DNA of 64,000 nt from Ananas comosus (Eukaryota; Streptophyta; Magnoliopsida; Poales; Bromeliaceae). Position numbers and translations under genes: made by a program. The stretch's first letter is position 1. Every line of letters begins with the position of its first letter. The DNA lies in assembly GCF_001540865.1 (NCBI RefSeq), contig NC_033641.1, forward strand, positions 8,749,767 to 8,813,766, given 5' to 3'. The notes beneath the pieces are model-generated. The model saw only the letters and a list, made by a program, of their open reading frames with translations, was not told the origin of the DNA and ran no database searches. This document shows positions 43,943 through 56,124 of this stretch, piece after piece.

Positions 43943-46900
43943 TTAGAATCTGTAGCTGGGGTCGACGTCCATTGCCCACGCGAATTTCGCGAGAAGTGAT
44001 TTGTTGAATATCTGAATGAGCTCGAAACAGTCTTTGTGTAAGGATTAAGCTAGGAAACGCAATATAGTCCAGTAAAAGAAAATGGGTAAACAGCACAAGT
44101 TGTCAATCTTTTAACCTCGCTTTTGTTTGATACTCTACTAATCATTAAATCATTACAATTCAGTTTATAAAGTTTAGGTTCCGTCGCGATCATTGATCCT
44201 TGCATTAAGGTTTTTCCGCTAAAGTGCTTTTCATTAGGGTTAATTTCGCTCGTTGGGAAATGAACAACGAAAAAAGAGCAAAACCTATTTGTAATGTAAT
44301 AAATTACACGGAAAAGATTGTTCACCAGGACATACAAGAGAAGGAACAAAGATCATTAATGAAAAGCCACATTACCTTCTCAATGGGAACTTCATGGCGC
44401 TTGCACCACGCAACGGATATTCTAGGGTCGAGATAATTGATCTTAGACGTCCCCAATGCCACCGTCTTCAAATCCTCCTTTATCTTTTTATCCAGCTCCA
44501 TCTTCTCTATCTTCGCATTCGTCTGTGCAAGCTTCTTCTGTATCCTGCAAGTTATAATTTGTATAAGATTTCATAAAAATTTCTTAATTGATGATCTTAA
44601 TATTATCGTTGTGTATATTACGCTTCAGGGGACAAGTTCCTCTTCGTCTTCCCATCTGCGTCTTTAAGTGGAGGCTTCCCTTTTCTTGCCCTACTCAAAT
44701 CCACCTTCAATTCCTCCCGTAGAGCCTGGAATCATCACCGCTATAGGGAATTAGATATTTGATAGGGATTTTCGCAAAAACAATCCAATTTGTTACCGAT
44801 TTTGCACTTCCAATCGACATTTTAAGTTTATACAACTTTGCTCTCAAATTTCTCCCTTGGACAGAAATGTCCCTGGCTCGCCATGCATTGTATAATGCTT
44901 TATAGATTTTAGGTCAAGGATGGTCCAAGAAAGAATATTTCTCCGTAGTTGTATCAAAAATGGATCGAAGGAGAGAATTGTGAAAATGTGGATACTTTAT
45001 ATTTTGCAAAGAGGGCTACTTAATAAGATGAGGATTAAAGCAAATTATTCTATGAATGAATACATAGGTACGTTAGTAGATCAAACCTTTAGTTCGTCAA
45101 TCTTTTCATTCAATCTAGACATCTGGGATTCGTGGGACTTCGAAACACTGCGCTGATGATTGCATATGATAGCGACCTGTTTTCGTTTTACTAGAATACG
45201 TTAGTACGAATTATTATTCACGTAAGAACATTCGTAAACGTGAAAAAGACCCAGTCATTACCTCTTTGTTTGCACGCTGATAAACAGCGATCTTTTCAGG
45301 GAGAGTGCCTTCCTTGGTTTCCTTATTCAACTGTCATGAGACCTCATAGGTAAACTCGAAAACGCCAAATAGTGGTTTAAAAGCTATTTACTACCATTAG
45401 CGACAAATATATTCCCACAAGGTCATCAGATAAATTAGGAGGGCTTAGACAAAAAAAAAAAATAGAATGAAGCAAAACAGAAAAATTTATATTTAAAATG
45501 CGCAAAAGAAAACGTAGAAAAATGAGAAAAAAGGGTCGCTGGGGTTGCTCCGGCTGGTACTTACTATGTCATCCAAGGTAATAGAAGCATTGTATGTACG
45601 GAAAACTTTTGCAGTAAGACCAGGCATGAGTTCCTTAAGGTGAGCATTAAGTTTACTTGTATCAAGCAAGTCAAAGAGATCATCTCCATCGCCTTTTCTT
45701 TTTCCGTCACCTTTTTTAGCTAGTGAATCACAAACAAGGAAACGAAATTAAGCATCTTGTGCGATATATACACTGAAAAACAAAGCATATATTTACCAGT
45801 ACGGAACTCCCCAATCGCTTTGTATACAGGTGCTTCGACCTCCACAGTGTTAAAATATCTTATAGAATCTTTACCAAGGAAGTCAAACTAAAAAAAATGA
45901 GAAAAAAAGTGTGTTAAGAAGATAAAACAGAAAAGAACAGGATCAGTCCAAGTTAGCACAAAATGAAGGCCACTTTTACCTGTAACTGATTTGGGGGCAC
46001 ACAGATGACATTCTCCACCTTCAGAGTACAGCAACCAACAGTATCAGCCTCATCATCATCCTGCAAACATAGTCAGGATTCATATGCTCCATTGCACAAG
46101 TCCGTGCTCAATATAGCTCATTTTACAACATTATTTCCATTTCACGACAAATTTTCATCAGTAGCTCATAAAAGGAATGGAAAATTGTAACTAGTTGCAT
46201 CAAAAGTCTGCAAATATGCTTGCTTTTTATTCACAATATGCTCATGATACAAGGATATACCTAAAATTACCAACACTAGGCAAGATTCACACTTGGGCAA
46301 AGGAAGTAATCACAAGATTCCGGACTGAATCTTTTGAAGAGGAAACATATAAGCACATGGTGAGTTACTAGCATTGAAGAAGGAAACATAACGGCACAGC
46401 AACTTAAGTTTAGCTAGCATAATACCTTCTCATTGCCTGCCCTAAGCGCTAGCTTATCGATGAGGTATGTCGCCACTGCTATTTGCCTTTTTGTAGGATC
46501 TTTACTATTGAAATCCTTCGTGTAAGTGGATCGAATATTATGTATATAATCCTGCAGAAAGGAAACATAAATTGTTAAGCGATAATATGCACTATCAGTA
46601 AGTTGGTACTTGACTCAGGCCCCTAGACAGAGAAACGAATTCATTTTATAACCTTCAATTGCCTAGCCTTCTCATACTTCTCTTTGTCACTTTGCCCTTT
46701 TAAAGAGCTGCTTGCTGCCAAAAAGACATACTTGGAGTCTTTTGGATTTATGGGATCACTCCAGTATGCTAACCACGTAACCGTGTTATCATGCTTCACT
46801 TCTCTCCATCTGCAAAGACACCACTAAAGCTGAAAACCTTCCCAAATACAGTATCTATATACATAACTGTAGATCCACATGCCGTTGAGATACTTCACAC

Positions 46901-49900
46901 ATGTACTCTTGAAAATTTATCTACTGACATATGTACCCTTGAAAATTCTGAAATTTCCATACAAGCCCTTCACATAGAATGGCTCCAAAACTTATGATAA
47001 AGATAGTTTAGTAAAAAGACTGCATTTTTGAGGAGTGGATACAAAACTCTGATTTTACAAGGTTATATATGTAAAAGGATAATTTACATGTAAAAGCCCC
47101 TTAAACTATATGGTACCTTTCACCAGGAATGGGACACTCAGGAATTGGAGCATTTTTTCCAATGTTGATCGTGATGTCACTTGGTCGAATGCGTCGTTTT
47201 AATTTGCCCATCTAAGAATTCACCAAAGATTCAAGAACTCTTTCTATAATATAACAACACGAAAAAGAAGAATTGCATATTGCCACATATGAAACATCTC
47301 ATCACATATAACAACAATTAACTTTAATATGTCAGACCTTTGGATGCTCTCCACGGCCTCGGAATAACGCAGGTGGTTCCACTCTAAAATTCCCGACCTG
47401 AAAAGAAACATAATGGTCCAGCTCTGAACAAGGCATATGATGTATGAAGACAGAAGACTGGAGATGACACTAGTTTAATGCCTGCATAAACTGTTATTCA
47501 AATATAAACTGAAGAAGACCCCATATGCACATTCCCATACATCACCATACAAGGAAAGACATAGACTATAATTTTGCAATTAAAAGAATTTGATGCTAAA
47601 ATCAATAGCATATACAAATTTCAGGAATGAAAGCATAAAGGAATTGTAATTATACTGATATTAACAAGATCAAAAATCAATCCTGGAGAATTTAGACAGT
47701 TAGACAAATTATACCATGATTGATCCAAATTATACGGGAGCAAAAAGGTAAAGAACACAAAAATTCAATGATAATTCAATAACATGAAAATTGACCTTCT
47801 CTTTGACACCATCAACAATAGCCCACATGTACTTGTCCTCTTTCTTTAACTTCTCTTCTTTTAAAGCTTTCTTCTCCTGTAGAAGAAATAAATTAAGAGT
47901 CACCCATTCCTCATGTTAAAATGTAATACACCATTCAAATATTAAAAATAAGCACATAGTGATGGATTTGTAGAACTAAATCATTAATGAGTAAATGAAA
48001 GTTTTTCTTTCCATAAAAGGGCAAATAGCTTATATAACTCAAATAGAGGTTGCTTTGAGATAAATTAGATCAAAAGCTAATCGTTTACATGTCCTTGAGA
48101 AAATAGCAGAGACGATCGAACAAGGGAAAGAAATACAGACACAGTGACAGAAACAAATAAATAAAACAAAACATTCCAGAGATTAAATGGCTAGATTTTG
48201 TGGCTTACCGCAGCACTCATTTGCTTCTTTTTCTCCTTCTCCTTTAGATGCCATTCATAGATTGGAGTAAAATCACAAAGCTCAAATTTCTTAATAACAT
48301 GGTTTTTACCAAGAACTTGCCGCCAGTCATTAAAAAAGTTATGAATAAATTTCGGCTTCGTGGCGTAATCCGTATCTTTCATCACTGCAAACATTGTTGC
48401 AACCTGCGTGCGAAGAATTTCAGTTTAGAAGATGAAAGGAGAATGCAAATTGTAACAGATTGTAATTCCCTGAAAAGAAAGGAAGTCAAGGACTATCAAC
48501 TTCTAAACATTAACGAATAAAATAATAACAGAAGAAGCTACCAGCAGCAAGAAATTATAAAAATAGAAAAGCAACAGATTAAAGAGCTTTCAAAGGACCT
48601 CCTCTTGCTCTGGAGTTAAATCAACCGGTTGTCCATTGTAGAGCATTTTGACCCCATGAGGTTGGTACGGAGGAGGAAAAATAACACCGTTGTGCTCCAA
48701 GGTAGTCCATTTTTGTCCTCCGCCTGACCCAGGAGGAACCTTCAATGACTTTGAAAATGTAGATTTTTTCATTGCTTTCTTCATCTTCAATTTCTTGCCA
48801 TCTTTCTTGGATGATGGAGTGGGTTTTTTTATCACTTTCGTTGTAGATGATTTGCTGTCTGAAGACCCTAACTTCCTCATCTTTTCTGCAAGAGGTTTGC
48901 GATCCCCATCATCTGTTTTTAATTCTTTTTTCACAACAGATTCATGCTTTACCTTTACAAAAGCAGAGTTATCTGAAACTTTTGCCTTCTTAACTAAAGA
49001 ATCATTTCTATTATTAACATCACCAAGGGTCCGCTTGTTTATATCTTTTGGGGACCTTGATTCGCTACCTGTTTCCTTCTTAATAGACATATTTGCCTTA
49101 ATCTTTGAAGCCAAAGGTTTCCTATCTTCTGAATCATTAGCCTTGCTGCTGCTGTTTATCTTCTTGGATGAAGATGAAGCAACTTGCCCAGCTCCAGTGG
49201 TAGCCGCATTCGCCTTAAACTTAAAAGCCAAAGGTTTCTCATCTTCTGAATCATCAGCGTTTTCCTTGCTGCTGCTGTTTATCTTTCTGGCTGAAGATGA
49301 AGCAACATGCTCAGCTCCAGCGGTAGATGCATTTGCCTTAACCTTAGAAGCTAAAGGTTTCTTATCTTCTGAATCATCAGCACTTTCCTTACCGCTTCTG
49401 TTCTTTGATGAAGATGCAGGAACTTTCCCAGCTCCAACTGAGGAATACTTGGAGATCAATGGCTTATTATCATCATCAGAATCACTGGAAGGCTCAACTT
49501 TACCATGTGATGTGTCCCTTTGTTCTGAAAAATGTTTAACCATCTTTGAAGCTGGATTGGCTCTCTGACTTAATGGTATATTATCATCTGAATCATCTGA
49601 GTTCTCATGGGGCCTTTTCAAATTAGTCCTATCCATAGAACTAGTAGTATGTTTATTTTCTGATGAATGGTTGGGCGGACCAGGTACTGAGGACCGAGAA
49701 ACTGGGTTTGGTATTTTCGGCCTCTCAGTAGGCATCTTTGAAGTAGAAGTCCCCTTACTCTTTTGCAAGTTTGAATTCTCACCATTAGGAGAACTATGAT
49801 CAGATCTAGCCCGCTGAAGAGAGATATCACGCTTTTGGGAAGTCGATTTGTTTGAAGTAGAATTTAATGAACTATGTCTCGAAGAGCTTGATCTTTTAAA

Positions 49901-49969
49901 AGTAAGAGGGGCATCATCGTCATCACCATTATCATAAATAACAGGATTGACACACCCATCAACAGCCAT
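43943..49969 (-). CDS. TOP1: DNA topoisomerase I, eukaryotic type IB
   Basis: Fifteen coding exons on the minus strand: 49969-48599, 48403-48209, 47876-47796, 47397-47338, 47211-47117, 46809-46653, 46551-46426, 46060-45980, 45887-45797, 45719-45565, 45330-45262, 45176-45087, 44725-44622, 44544-44376 and 44011-43943. All are GT-AG with consistent phase, giving 970 residues against about 916 in Arabidopsis. The enzyme relaxes supercoils by a transient 3'-phosphotyrosine nick. The catalytic Tyr lies in [10 protein letters not shown] (about residue 929); partners are the Arg in LALRAGNEK, Lys in FLGKDS, Arg in DSIRYFN and His in ICNHQRSV. The core starts near [20 protein letters not shown]. The first 420 residues are a disordered, charged tail with seven acidic-KPL-K repeats (for example [10 protein letters not shown] at about 200-209). 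The C-terminus [11 protein letters not shown] is canonical. No damage is seen. Confidence 0.97.
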
Positions 49970-49988
49970 ATTTCCCTAGCACTTGCGC

Positions 49989-51135
49989 CTGCATGTACCA
50001 ACTGTAACTATTAGTCCAGAAAAGACAGCAAATAATTTATTTTGAGACTACCAAGCAGTTCTATTCAAAATAGAATGCGTAATTGAAAGGAATCGATATT
50101 ATGTTGAGTTTACAGCCAAAACTAAGCTAGTTCACACAACATCCAACAAAAGCCACCTTTCCCTCAAGATATAAAATATTTAGTGTTACGATCAAATGTT
50201 TCCCATCTAGTAGTAGATAACACAATCAAAGTCACCAAATCCAACAAGATCAATCAAAAGCTGCTCCATAATATGCGTTGGTCTCATTGAAGAAACTAAA
50301 CAAGTTGCACTAGAACTTCAGAGGTGCAATTGTAAGAAGAACAATAACATACGAGGAGGAGATAGTGTACTCCAATAGCAAAACAGATTAAGCTAATACC
50401 ACGTTCACAGGGTGACACATTAAAGAAGTTAATGGTGCAATTGAAGAACAATTTTTTACGACATATGGCAGGAGCTAAGCAAAATAGTGCAATAATGTGT
50501 CGGAGAATGTGGCAATATAGGAGGCAATGAACGAATAGAAAGATCCTTCCTCTTCATTGGATTAGGCAAATGATCATGAATTAGTGATGTTGAAGCTTCC
50601 TTGCTTTGCACAGTTCTTCTTGGCACATGATTCATGAACAGGGGGAAAATCCTCGCTTATAAAAGGCAAAGATTGTCAGAGCATTTAGGGTTGTACGTCC
50701 ATGAGGCGTAAACCTGATGATTTTCTATTCCGAGGGGTGTTTTTTCCACATAAAACAAACTTTATTAGCTAAATAATACAAAGAATAACTCAAACACTAT
50801 AAATTTCCTTGATATTCGTGTAAAATGTATAAGACCAAGGGCACCTCAAGCATGATCTACTATACTAATCACAAAAATACACCAATAAGTTCAAATTAAC
50901 CATTTGAAGACACCACAGAGAGCGAAATCGGGTAGGGAATCGCTCCTAAATCGAAACCGAACCAAAAGTTCCCAAACTGCTACGATAAGGTCGATTAGGG
51001 CATCGAAAACAAGGAATCGTGGAGAGGAAGCGCAAATCGAGCTCGAGATGTTTAGAACAGCGCTAGGGTTTCCAACTTTCCACCATGATCCCCGGGCGGG
51101 GGAGAAGGGTAGAGGAGGGTAAGAGGCGAACGCAC
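49989..51135 (-). other. Putative 5'UTR intron of TOP1
   Basis: On the minus strand a donor CTCG|GTGCGTT (51136/51135) and an acceptor ACATGCAG|GCGCAAG (49989/49988) place a 1.1-kb intron 19 bases before the start codon. The DNA between is non-coding. A small ORF on the plus strand at 50904-51122 is not supported by any motif. Confidence 0.5.
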
Positions 51136-51260
51136 CGAGCTAACGCCGGGGCGGCGTCGGCGGAGGCCGGTTACGGCGACGGCGGAGATCGTCGGCGGCG
51201 GCGGCGGCGGCGGCGGCGCGGCGGAGGAGCTGAGGTAGGAGACGAAGATAAGATCACCTC
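51136..51260 (-). promoter_or_regulatory. GC-rich leader exon of TOP1 with a CCG trinucleotide repeat
   Basis: A GC-rich block with (CGG)n at about 51192-51220 (read as CCG in the transcript) lies where the TOP1 leader exon is expected. GC-rich, CCG-repeat leaders are common in monocot housekeeping genes. The transcription start is not resolvable by eye. Confidence 0.45.
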
Positions 51261-51623
51261 CCCTCGTCGTTCTTTTTTTCTCTCTTTTTTTTTTTGTTTA
51301 TTTTTTTGTTTTGTTTTTTAAATTTTTGTTGGCACCTTTTTCTATCCAATTCGATCTCGCTCTCTCGCTCGCGTTCGCGTATGACTGTATGAGACGCGCT
51401 GAGGGAGAGAGTGATTGACTTGAGCCGAACCGGGTCGATTGTGAACCGGGTTTGCGGGTTTCTTTTGGAATTGGTAATCTATATAAGATTGCTCTATCTA
51501 TCGTCTAAGTAGCTTTGAGATTTGTGTCATCTGTATAATGGAAGGCGGATAGAACGGTCTCATAGTGGGACCATTTTTACCGGATTTTTGTTTATTTGCT
51601 TGGTCTACCTGCGATTATAATAT
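51261..51623. other. TOP1 upstream flank
   Basis: Contains T-rich tracts (51271-51325), 'ctcgctctctcgctcgcgtt' at 51355-51375 and otherwise non-descript sequence. It probably includes the TOP1 promoter. No gene is seen. Confidence 0.4.
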
Positions 51624-52072
51624 TGGAATAATTGCCTATATATCTCTCAAAATTTTAAAAATATTTCATTTATTTCTTTTTTTTTTTATTTTCAATATAC
51701 CCCTCGTATGTTCCTCCGTTATTCCAAAATATATTTACAGTTACGATCCGTTAATTTGAGTTAAACGTGAGTTAATAAATAAGAAATATTGGTGATGATA
51801 AAAGGGTATATTTGAAAAGAGTATCCCTAATTTAAGGACAAATAAGAAAAGTCGATGACTATGGAAGGGTATATTTGAAAGTACAAAATAGTAATTTCAT
51901 ATAGATAACAGCTACGGCTAACAGTTTATTAATAAAATTTAACTTTAGAAATATATTTAAAATAGGTTATAACGTAAAAAGAGTATTTTCAATATTTGCC
52001 TTCTAAAAAGGGCAAATCAGAAAGTTTAACATTTTTAAGAGGTATATAAGCAATTGCTCCTATAATATATGA
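51624..52072. mobile_element. AT-rich MITE, relative of the 28.6 kb element
   Basis: Left GGAATAATTGCCTATATATC and right AGAGGTATATAAGCAATTGC in inverse. It shares 'taatttaaggacaaataaga' and 'atatttgaaagtacaaaa' phrases with 28565-29065. Non-coding. Confidence 0.6.
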
Positions 52073-52130
52073 TATGTGTAGCATCACTAGCTTTGTTTAG
52101 TCTCATTTCTGCTTTGTCGTTCAACATTAA

Positions 52131-52598
52131 GGGGCCATTTGATTAGATGTAATTATAAATACAGTATAGTTAAAGATGCGTACAATTAAAAATATAACAG
52201 TTGCAACTACATGCAATCTATTTGGTTGGATGTAGTAGGAAGCGCTGCATCTACAAATAATTTGTTTTAGTTGCATGTAGTTGAGAACTAATTTTTAAAT
52301 TTTTATCATTTTATATACATGATGATGAGATTACTTCCAATGTAAAAAAAAAAAAATCTTTTGTTTAAAAAATAATTAGGGAGGTAAGCTTATTTTTTGC
52401 TTAAAGTTACTTTTTCTAACTACTGCAGTTGGAACTGCAGCCAATTTGGGTGTAGTTCCAACTACTGTAGTTGGACCTCCTTCTGTAGTTCCTACTGCAG
52501 CAGTTGAAGTTAAATATATCAAATCAAACGCCGAATATACATTTGCATATAATTATACCTACAGTATAGTTGCAACTACATGCGACCACACGACCCCT
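52131..52598. mobile_element. MITE of the 'ATTTGGTTGCATG' family
   Basis: Left GGGGCCATTTGATTAGATG and right CGACCACACGACCCCT, imperfect inverses. It carries 'actacatgcaatc' near the left and 'caactacatgcgacc' near the right, and a centre of 'ggaactgcag' repeats. The 140-residue frame across its right half is not a gene. Confidence 0.6.
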
Positions 52599-52798
52599 CA
52601 AAGCCTTTTAGTATATATGAGAGAGAACACACCAAAGTTTTGTACTACAATGAAAAGTAGGGTGTTGAGGTTTGTCAGACGAGGCATTCTACACTGTCAC
52701 ACTTTCACCACGTCATCAATATCAAGTCAATCATATTTCTTCTTTTCAAACAAAATTATAATAAAAATATTTTTTATAGTCATGATGAGACATATTTC

Positions 52799-52957
52799 AC
52801 TGACCGTCCCTAGAGCAAGTGGCAACGGACTTTGTGGTTGGTATCCGAGACCCAAATTCGAATCCTAGTTGATTCACATTTCTAGCTAAGTTTATTTCTA
52901 AATGAAATAAACGAAGCAGGTAGCGTACTACCTATCTTTCAAAAAAAAGAAAAAAAA
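52799..52957 (+). mobile_element. SINE, full-length, plus strand
   Basis: Starts near GACCGTCCCTAGAGCAAGTG, with box A-like TAGAGCAAGTGG and box B-like ATTCGAATCC, then 'gttgattcacatttctagct', 'aagtttatttct', 'aaacgaagc', the tail GGTAGCGTACTACC, TATCTTTC and a poly-A. GAGACATATTTC before it and GAGACATATATTTC after it are the target copies with a 2-base indel. Same family as 34012-34168, reading the other way. Confidence 0.88.
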
Positions 52958-53915
52958 GAGGAGACATATATTTCTAAAAGTAGATATTTGATTGGTTTGT
53001 TACGCCACATCACTAATATGCCCGTTCCATTCTAAAATTTTTCTCGTCGGACACCGTCCCTCCTGGAACATCAATGTGATGTGCTTTTCTGTCGTCCAGC
53101 AGATGATCTTTCTTAATGGAATAATTATGAAGGAGACATCGCGCAACATCTTACGGAAAACAAATTGGCCAATAAAAGATAGCCCCATTCCCACCACACA
53201 CCAACATGTGCAAATAAAAGCAAATGTTTTGATTTAGTGCTTCTAATTCTTGAGCAAAAAATAACCTAACAGCACCATTTAGATAGTATTTTATCGAACA
53301 ACATTATATGTTACCGGAGACTCAAATAGACGTCATATCTGGAATGACTCTTGGATCTCGCTACGGAGTAGCAATTGAGATTGAGAAAGAAGTAGACGGG
53401 GCGCAATTGAAGTAGGGTTCAAGATAAACATGGTTCAAGATAAACATGACCGCAATTTCTTAAACCATCTTAAGACCTATTTAGTACCGAGGATCTTCTT
53501 AAAAAAAACAAAATTAATAATGAAATCAATGTAATTTGTATAATATGTTATTACTTACGTAGACAAAACAAAATATTTTCCCATTGCACTTTCTTACTAT
53601 GCATAAATAGACGCCGTAGCTTAAAGCACTTCGAATAGATAAGCTCCAACCAGACCAAACAACCCGAGGCGAGTATCGTTAGGTGGGTTGGACTTTAATT
53701 TCTCACAATAGATAGACTATGTAAAGAAATGCGTACGAGAAGGGTGGCCCACTGGACTTTACTTTTCTTAGAAACTAACCTTTTTGATCTTATTTATGTT
53801 ACAATGTACAAAATTTAATTGAATTATGAACTATTTAAGTCGGCAATCTTTTAAAATTTTAATTTTACTATTTAATATTTTAACTGATTTGATTTAAGTT
53901 AACGGTGATTGCTGT
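52958..53915. other. Gene-free stretch
   Basis: Two antisense frames at 52992-53237 have no motif I recognise. A 'gcgcaacatctta' to 'caccacacaccaacatgtgc' segment is of moderate complexity but without exon signals. No transposon end is defined. Confidence 0.4.
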
Positions 53916-54003
53916 GTACTGCATCTTATCTTATCCAACAATAACAATGAATAGATCAAGTACTGCATCTTATCTTATCCAACAATAACAATGAATAGAT
54001 CAA
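53916..54003. repeat. Perfect 44-bp tandem duplication at the pseudogene 3' end
   Basis: Two identical 44-bp units (53916-53959 and 53960-54003) begin GTACTGCATCTTATC. The second unit includes the stop codon (54000-54002) of the methyltransferase pseudogene. Confidence 0.92.
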
Positions 54004-55260
54004 GTCATGGGCTTCTCCAGTACAGTGGAGAGATACCACTGATTCATCTCGATCCCCCGGTCCAGCTTCTGCCCCGTCGTCCACCGCAGCTTCCTGAATC
54101 CGATCCGGTCGAGCATCGGCACGTAGACGCTGTCGAGCTGCGACCCGACGCAGAAGAAGTGGTCCAGCCAGAACAGCCCCCTGGGCCACAGCACGCGGTA
54201 GATGCCGAACAAGGCGAACTCCAGCACCGTGTCCGGCACCCAGTTGCTCAGCACGTGCATCGTGTGCACAACGTCGAGCGTGCCGTCGTAGAACGGCAGC
54301 GGGTGCGCGACGCTGACGTGCAGCGGCACGAGCCCCCGCGACGCCACGAAGTTGTTGAACGGCCCGTCGAAGTCCATCGTGCTCGTCACGACTGTCACGC
54401 CGCGCTCCCCCATCCGCGCCGCGAACGTGCCTGTGCCACCGCCGATGTCGAGCCCGATGCGGATCATGCCCCGCGGCTTCAGCTTCAGCACGCTGTCGAT
54501 CCCGAAGTTGAGGCCCCCCGCTGTCGGCGAGCCACCGCCGCCGCTCCCGGCCGTTGACCAGGTCAAAGCAGTCCTTGCAGTCAAAGTAGTCCTTTGACCT
54601 GCCCCTGTTGACCAAGCAGCTGTAGTTCTTACACGTGTACGGGTCCCACACGATGCTCGTATTGGGCGGGACCCGCCACAGGCTATCGGGCAACGGGTCG
54701 GGCTCCGCGAACCCGATAGGGGACTTGGGCCGGCACCGGCGGCGCGGGAGCGGCTCGCAGCCCTTGAGCATGAGCTTCTGGGCGAACACGGCGTCGCTCG
54801 GGCACGCGCCGCCGACTTCATAGCTCATGTACCTCTCCAGATCCTTCTCGAAGCCCGAGCACCAGGTACAGCGCATCCGCATCGAGGTTCGCGCTGTGCC
54901 CGAGGGGCAGCTTGTGGGGGCCCACCGCGTGGGCTCCACCTGCCACGTGTCGTGCACTGACTGGTCCACGTGGGCGACGAGCAGCTTCTCGAGAAGCGCG
55001 TCAGACGCGGCGAGTCGGCGTTGGAGGGCGCGGAAATTGGAGCGTGTCATGTTGAGCTCGAGGATTAGACTCGAGTCGGGCTCACACGTCGTTCTGATTT
55101 GGGTTCGGCTTCCGTTCTCTAAGAATTTGGTTCCGATAGGTGCGTCGGAAAAGAAATAAATAGAGATTAAATTTGTAAATATCATTAGTAGGAAAATTTT
55201 GACACAAATGCATAGTGGGATTTTTTGGTGGTGGGTAAAGGGTTTTTTGGGGTAATCCAC
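54000..55260 (-). pseudogene. Decayed SAM-dependent methyltransferase-like gene
   Basis: Paralogue of the intact gene at 60975-62297, with roughly 80% identity by eye in the C-terminal half. The N-terminal anchor (KIFLLMIFTNLISIYFF), GFEKDLERYMSYEVGGACPS, CEPLPRRRCRPKSP, YTCKNYSCLVNRGRSK and motif I IGLDIGGGTGTFAA are all present. They are spread over frames by three indels: near 54920-54945, at the CCC run near 54853, and one extra base in the C run at 54514-54519. The expected start at 55260 reads GTG; the first in-frame ATG is at 55185, inside the anchor. The conserved LRPGG loop has become LWPRG. It ends at TGA 54002-54000. Sequencing errors could explain single indels in GC-rich runs, but start loss plus a changed motif favour a true pseudogene. 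Confidence 0.85.
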
Positions 55261-55326
55261 TTTATTACCCCATTTGAAAATTTTTCTCTAGTACATGTGT
55301 AATGTGTATAACAATAACAAGATGAA

Positions 55327-55421
55327 CTTCTAATTGATTCACATTTCAAGCTAAGTTTATTTCTAAATAAAATAAACGAAGCGGATAGCGCGTTACCTAT
55401 CTCTCTCAAAAAAAAAAAAAA
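55327..55421 (+). mobile_element. 5'-truncated SINE, 17-bp target duplication
   Basis: Begins in the body (CTAATTGATTCACATTTC), continues AAGTTTATTTCT, AAACGAAGCG, tail GATAGCGCGTTACC, TATCTCTCTC and a poly-A. Perfect duplication AACAATAACAAGATGAA at 55310-55326 and 55422-55438. It lies just 5' of the methyltransferase pseudogene. The truncated head with an intact tail shows 3'-primed reverse transcription. Confidence 0.9.
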
Positions 55422-55540
55422 AACAATAACAAGATGAAACCAAAAAAAGTAAAAAAAAAATAAGAAAGAAAGAAAAAAGAAACAACTAGGGAATTGATGA
55501 AAATAAGAGAGATACTTATTTCTCTTTTTGATTCATGATC

Positions 55541-55586
<46 letters not shown>

Positions 55587-56124
55587 TAGGTCTTTTGTGC
55601 TATTAGGAGCACGGGGGCCTCCGTGCTCCTAAGCCGTTTTCGATGATGGTGCTTCTGAATCGGCGATCGGTTCCGTTAGACTTGATCTAGCATATTTGAA
55701 GTATCTAGAAAATAAATTTTGTGACTTTTCGATATCATTTACCTAGCAATCGAAAGGGTTCAAAATCAACGGCTAAAAATAAAAATCTCACAAAAAGTGG
55801 TGATATAGTATTAAAATTTTCGATCAAACATATTGATCGTGCTGTAAATAGTATAAAGAATTTTCTATCAAAATTTTATCCGATTTGAATACTTTTACAC
55901 CGTTAAACTTGCAAACGGTATACATCAACTATTAAAAATTATTGATTTTGAACATTTTCGATTGCTAGGAAAATAATACCGAAAAATCGTAAAAATTATT
56001 TTTTAGATAGTTCAAATACGATAAATCAAGTCTAATGAAGCCGATCGTTGATTCAGAAGCACCATCATCGAAAATGGCTTAGGAGCACGTAGGCCTCCGT
56101 GCTCCTAATAGCACACAAGACTTA
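55587..56124. mobile_element. Palindromic MITE, subfamily H (TTAGGAGCACGG hairpin)
   Basis: Ends TAGGTCTTTTGTGCTATTAG and CTAATAGCACACAAGACTTA in inverse. Each end folds into a 12-bp hairpin (TTAGGAGCACGG / CCGTGCTCCTAA on the left). The interior is shared with subfamily D ('ccgttagacttgatcta'). (TA)n(GA)n on the left, (TA)n on the right. About 538 bp. Confidence 0.87.

Noticed and set aside
48690..49568. 292-codon plus-strand frame opposite TOP1 exon 1
   Set aside because: It is the exact antisense of the conserved TOP1 tail, rich in Phe/Leu as expected from antisense of Lys/Ser codons.
52446..52868. 140-codon frame across a MITE and a SINE
   Set aside because: It begins inside a MITE, crosses unrelated DNA and ends in a SINE; there is no domain.
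52799..52880. tRNA-like head with box A and box B motifs as a real tRNA gene
   Set aside because: It cannot be folded by eye into a full cloverleaf and is followed by a SINE body, tail and poly-A with target duplications.
53991..54557. 188-codon plus-strand frame opposite the methyltransferase pseudogene
   Set aside because: Antisense shadow of a GC-rich gene; similar shadows appear opposite the intact copy.
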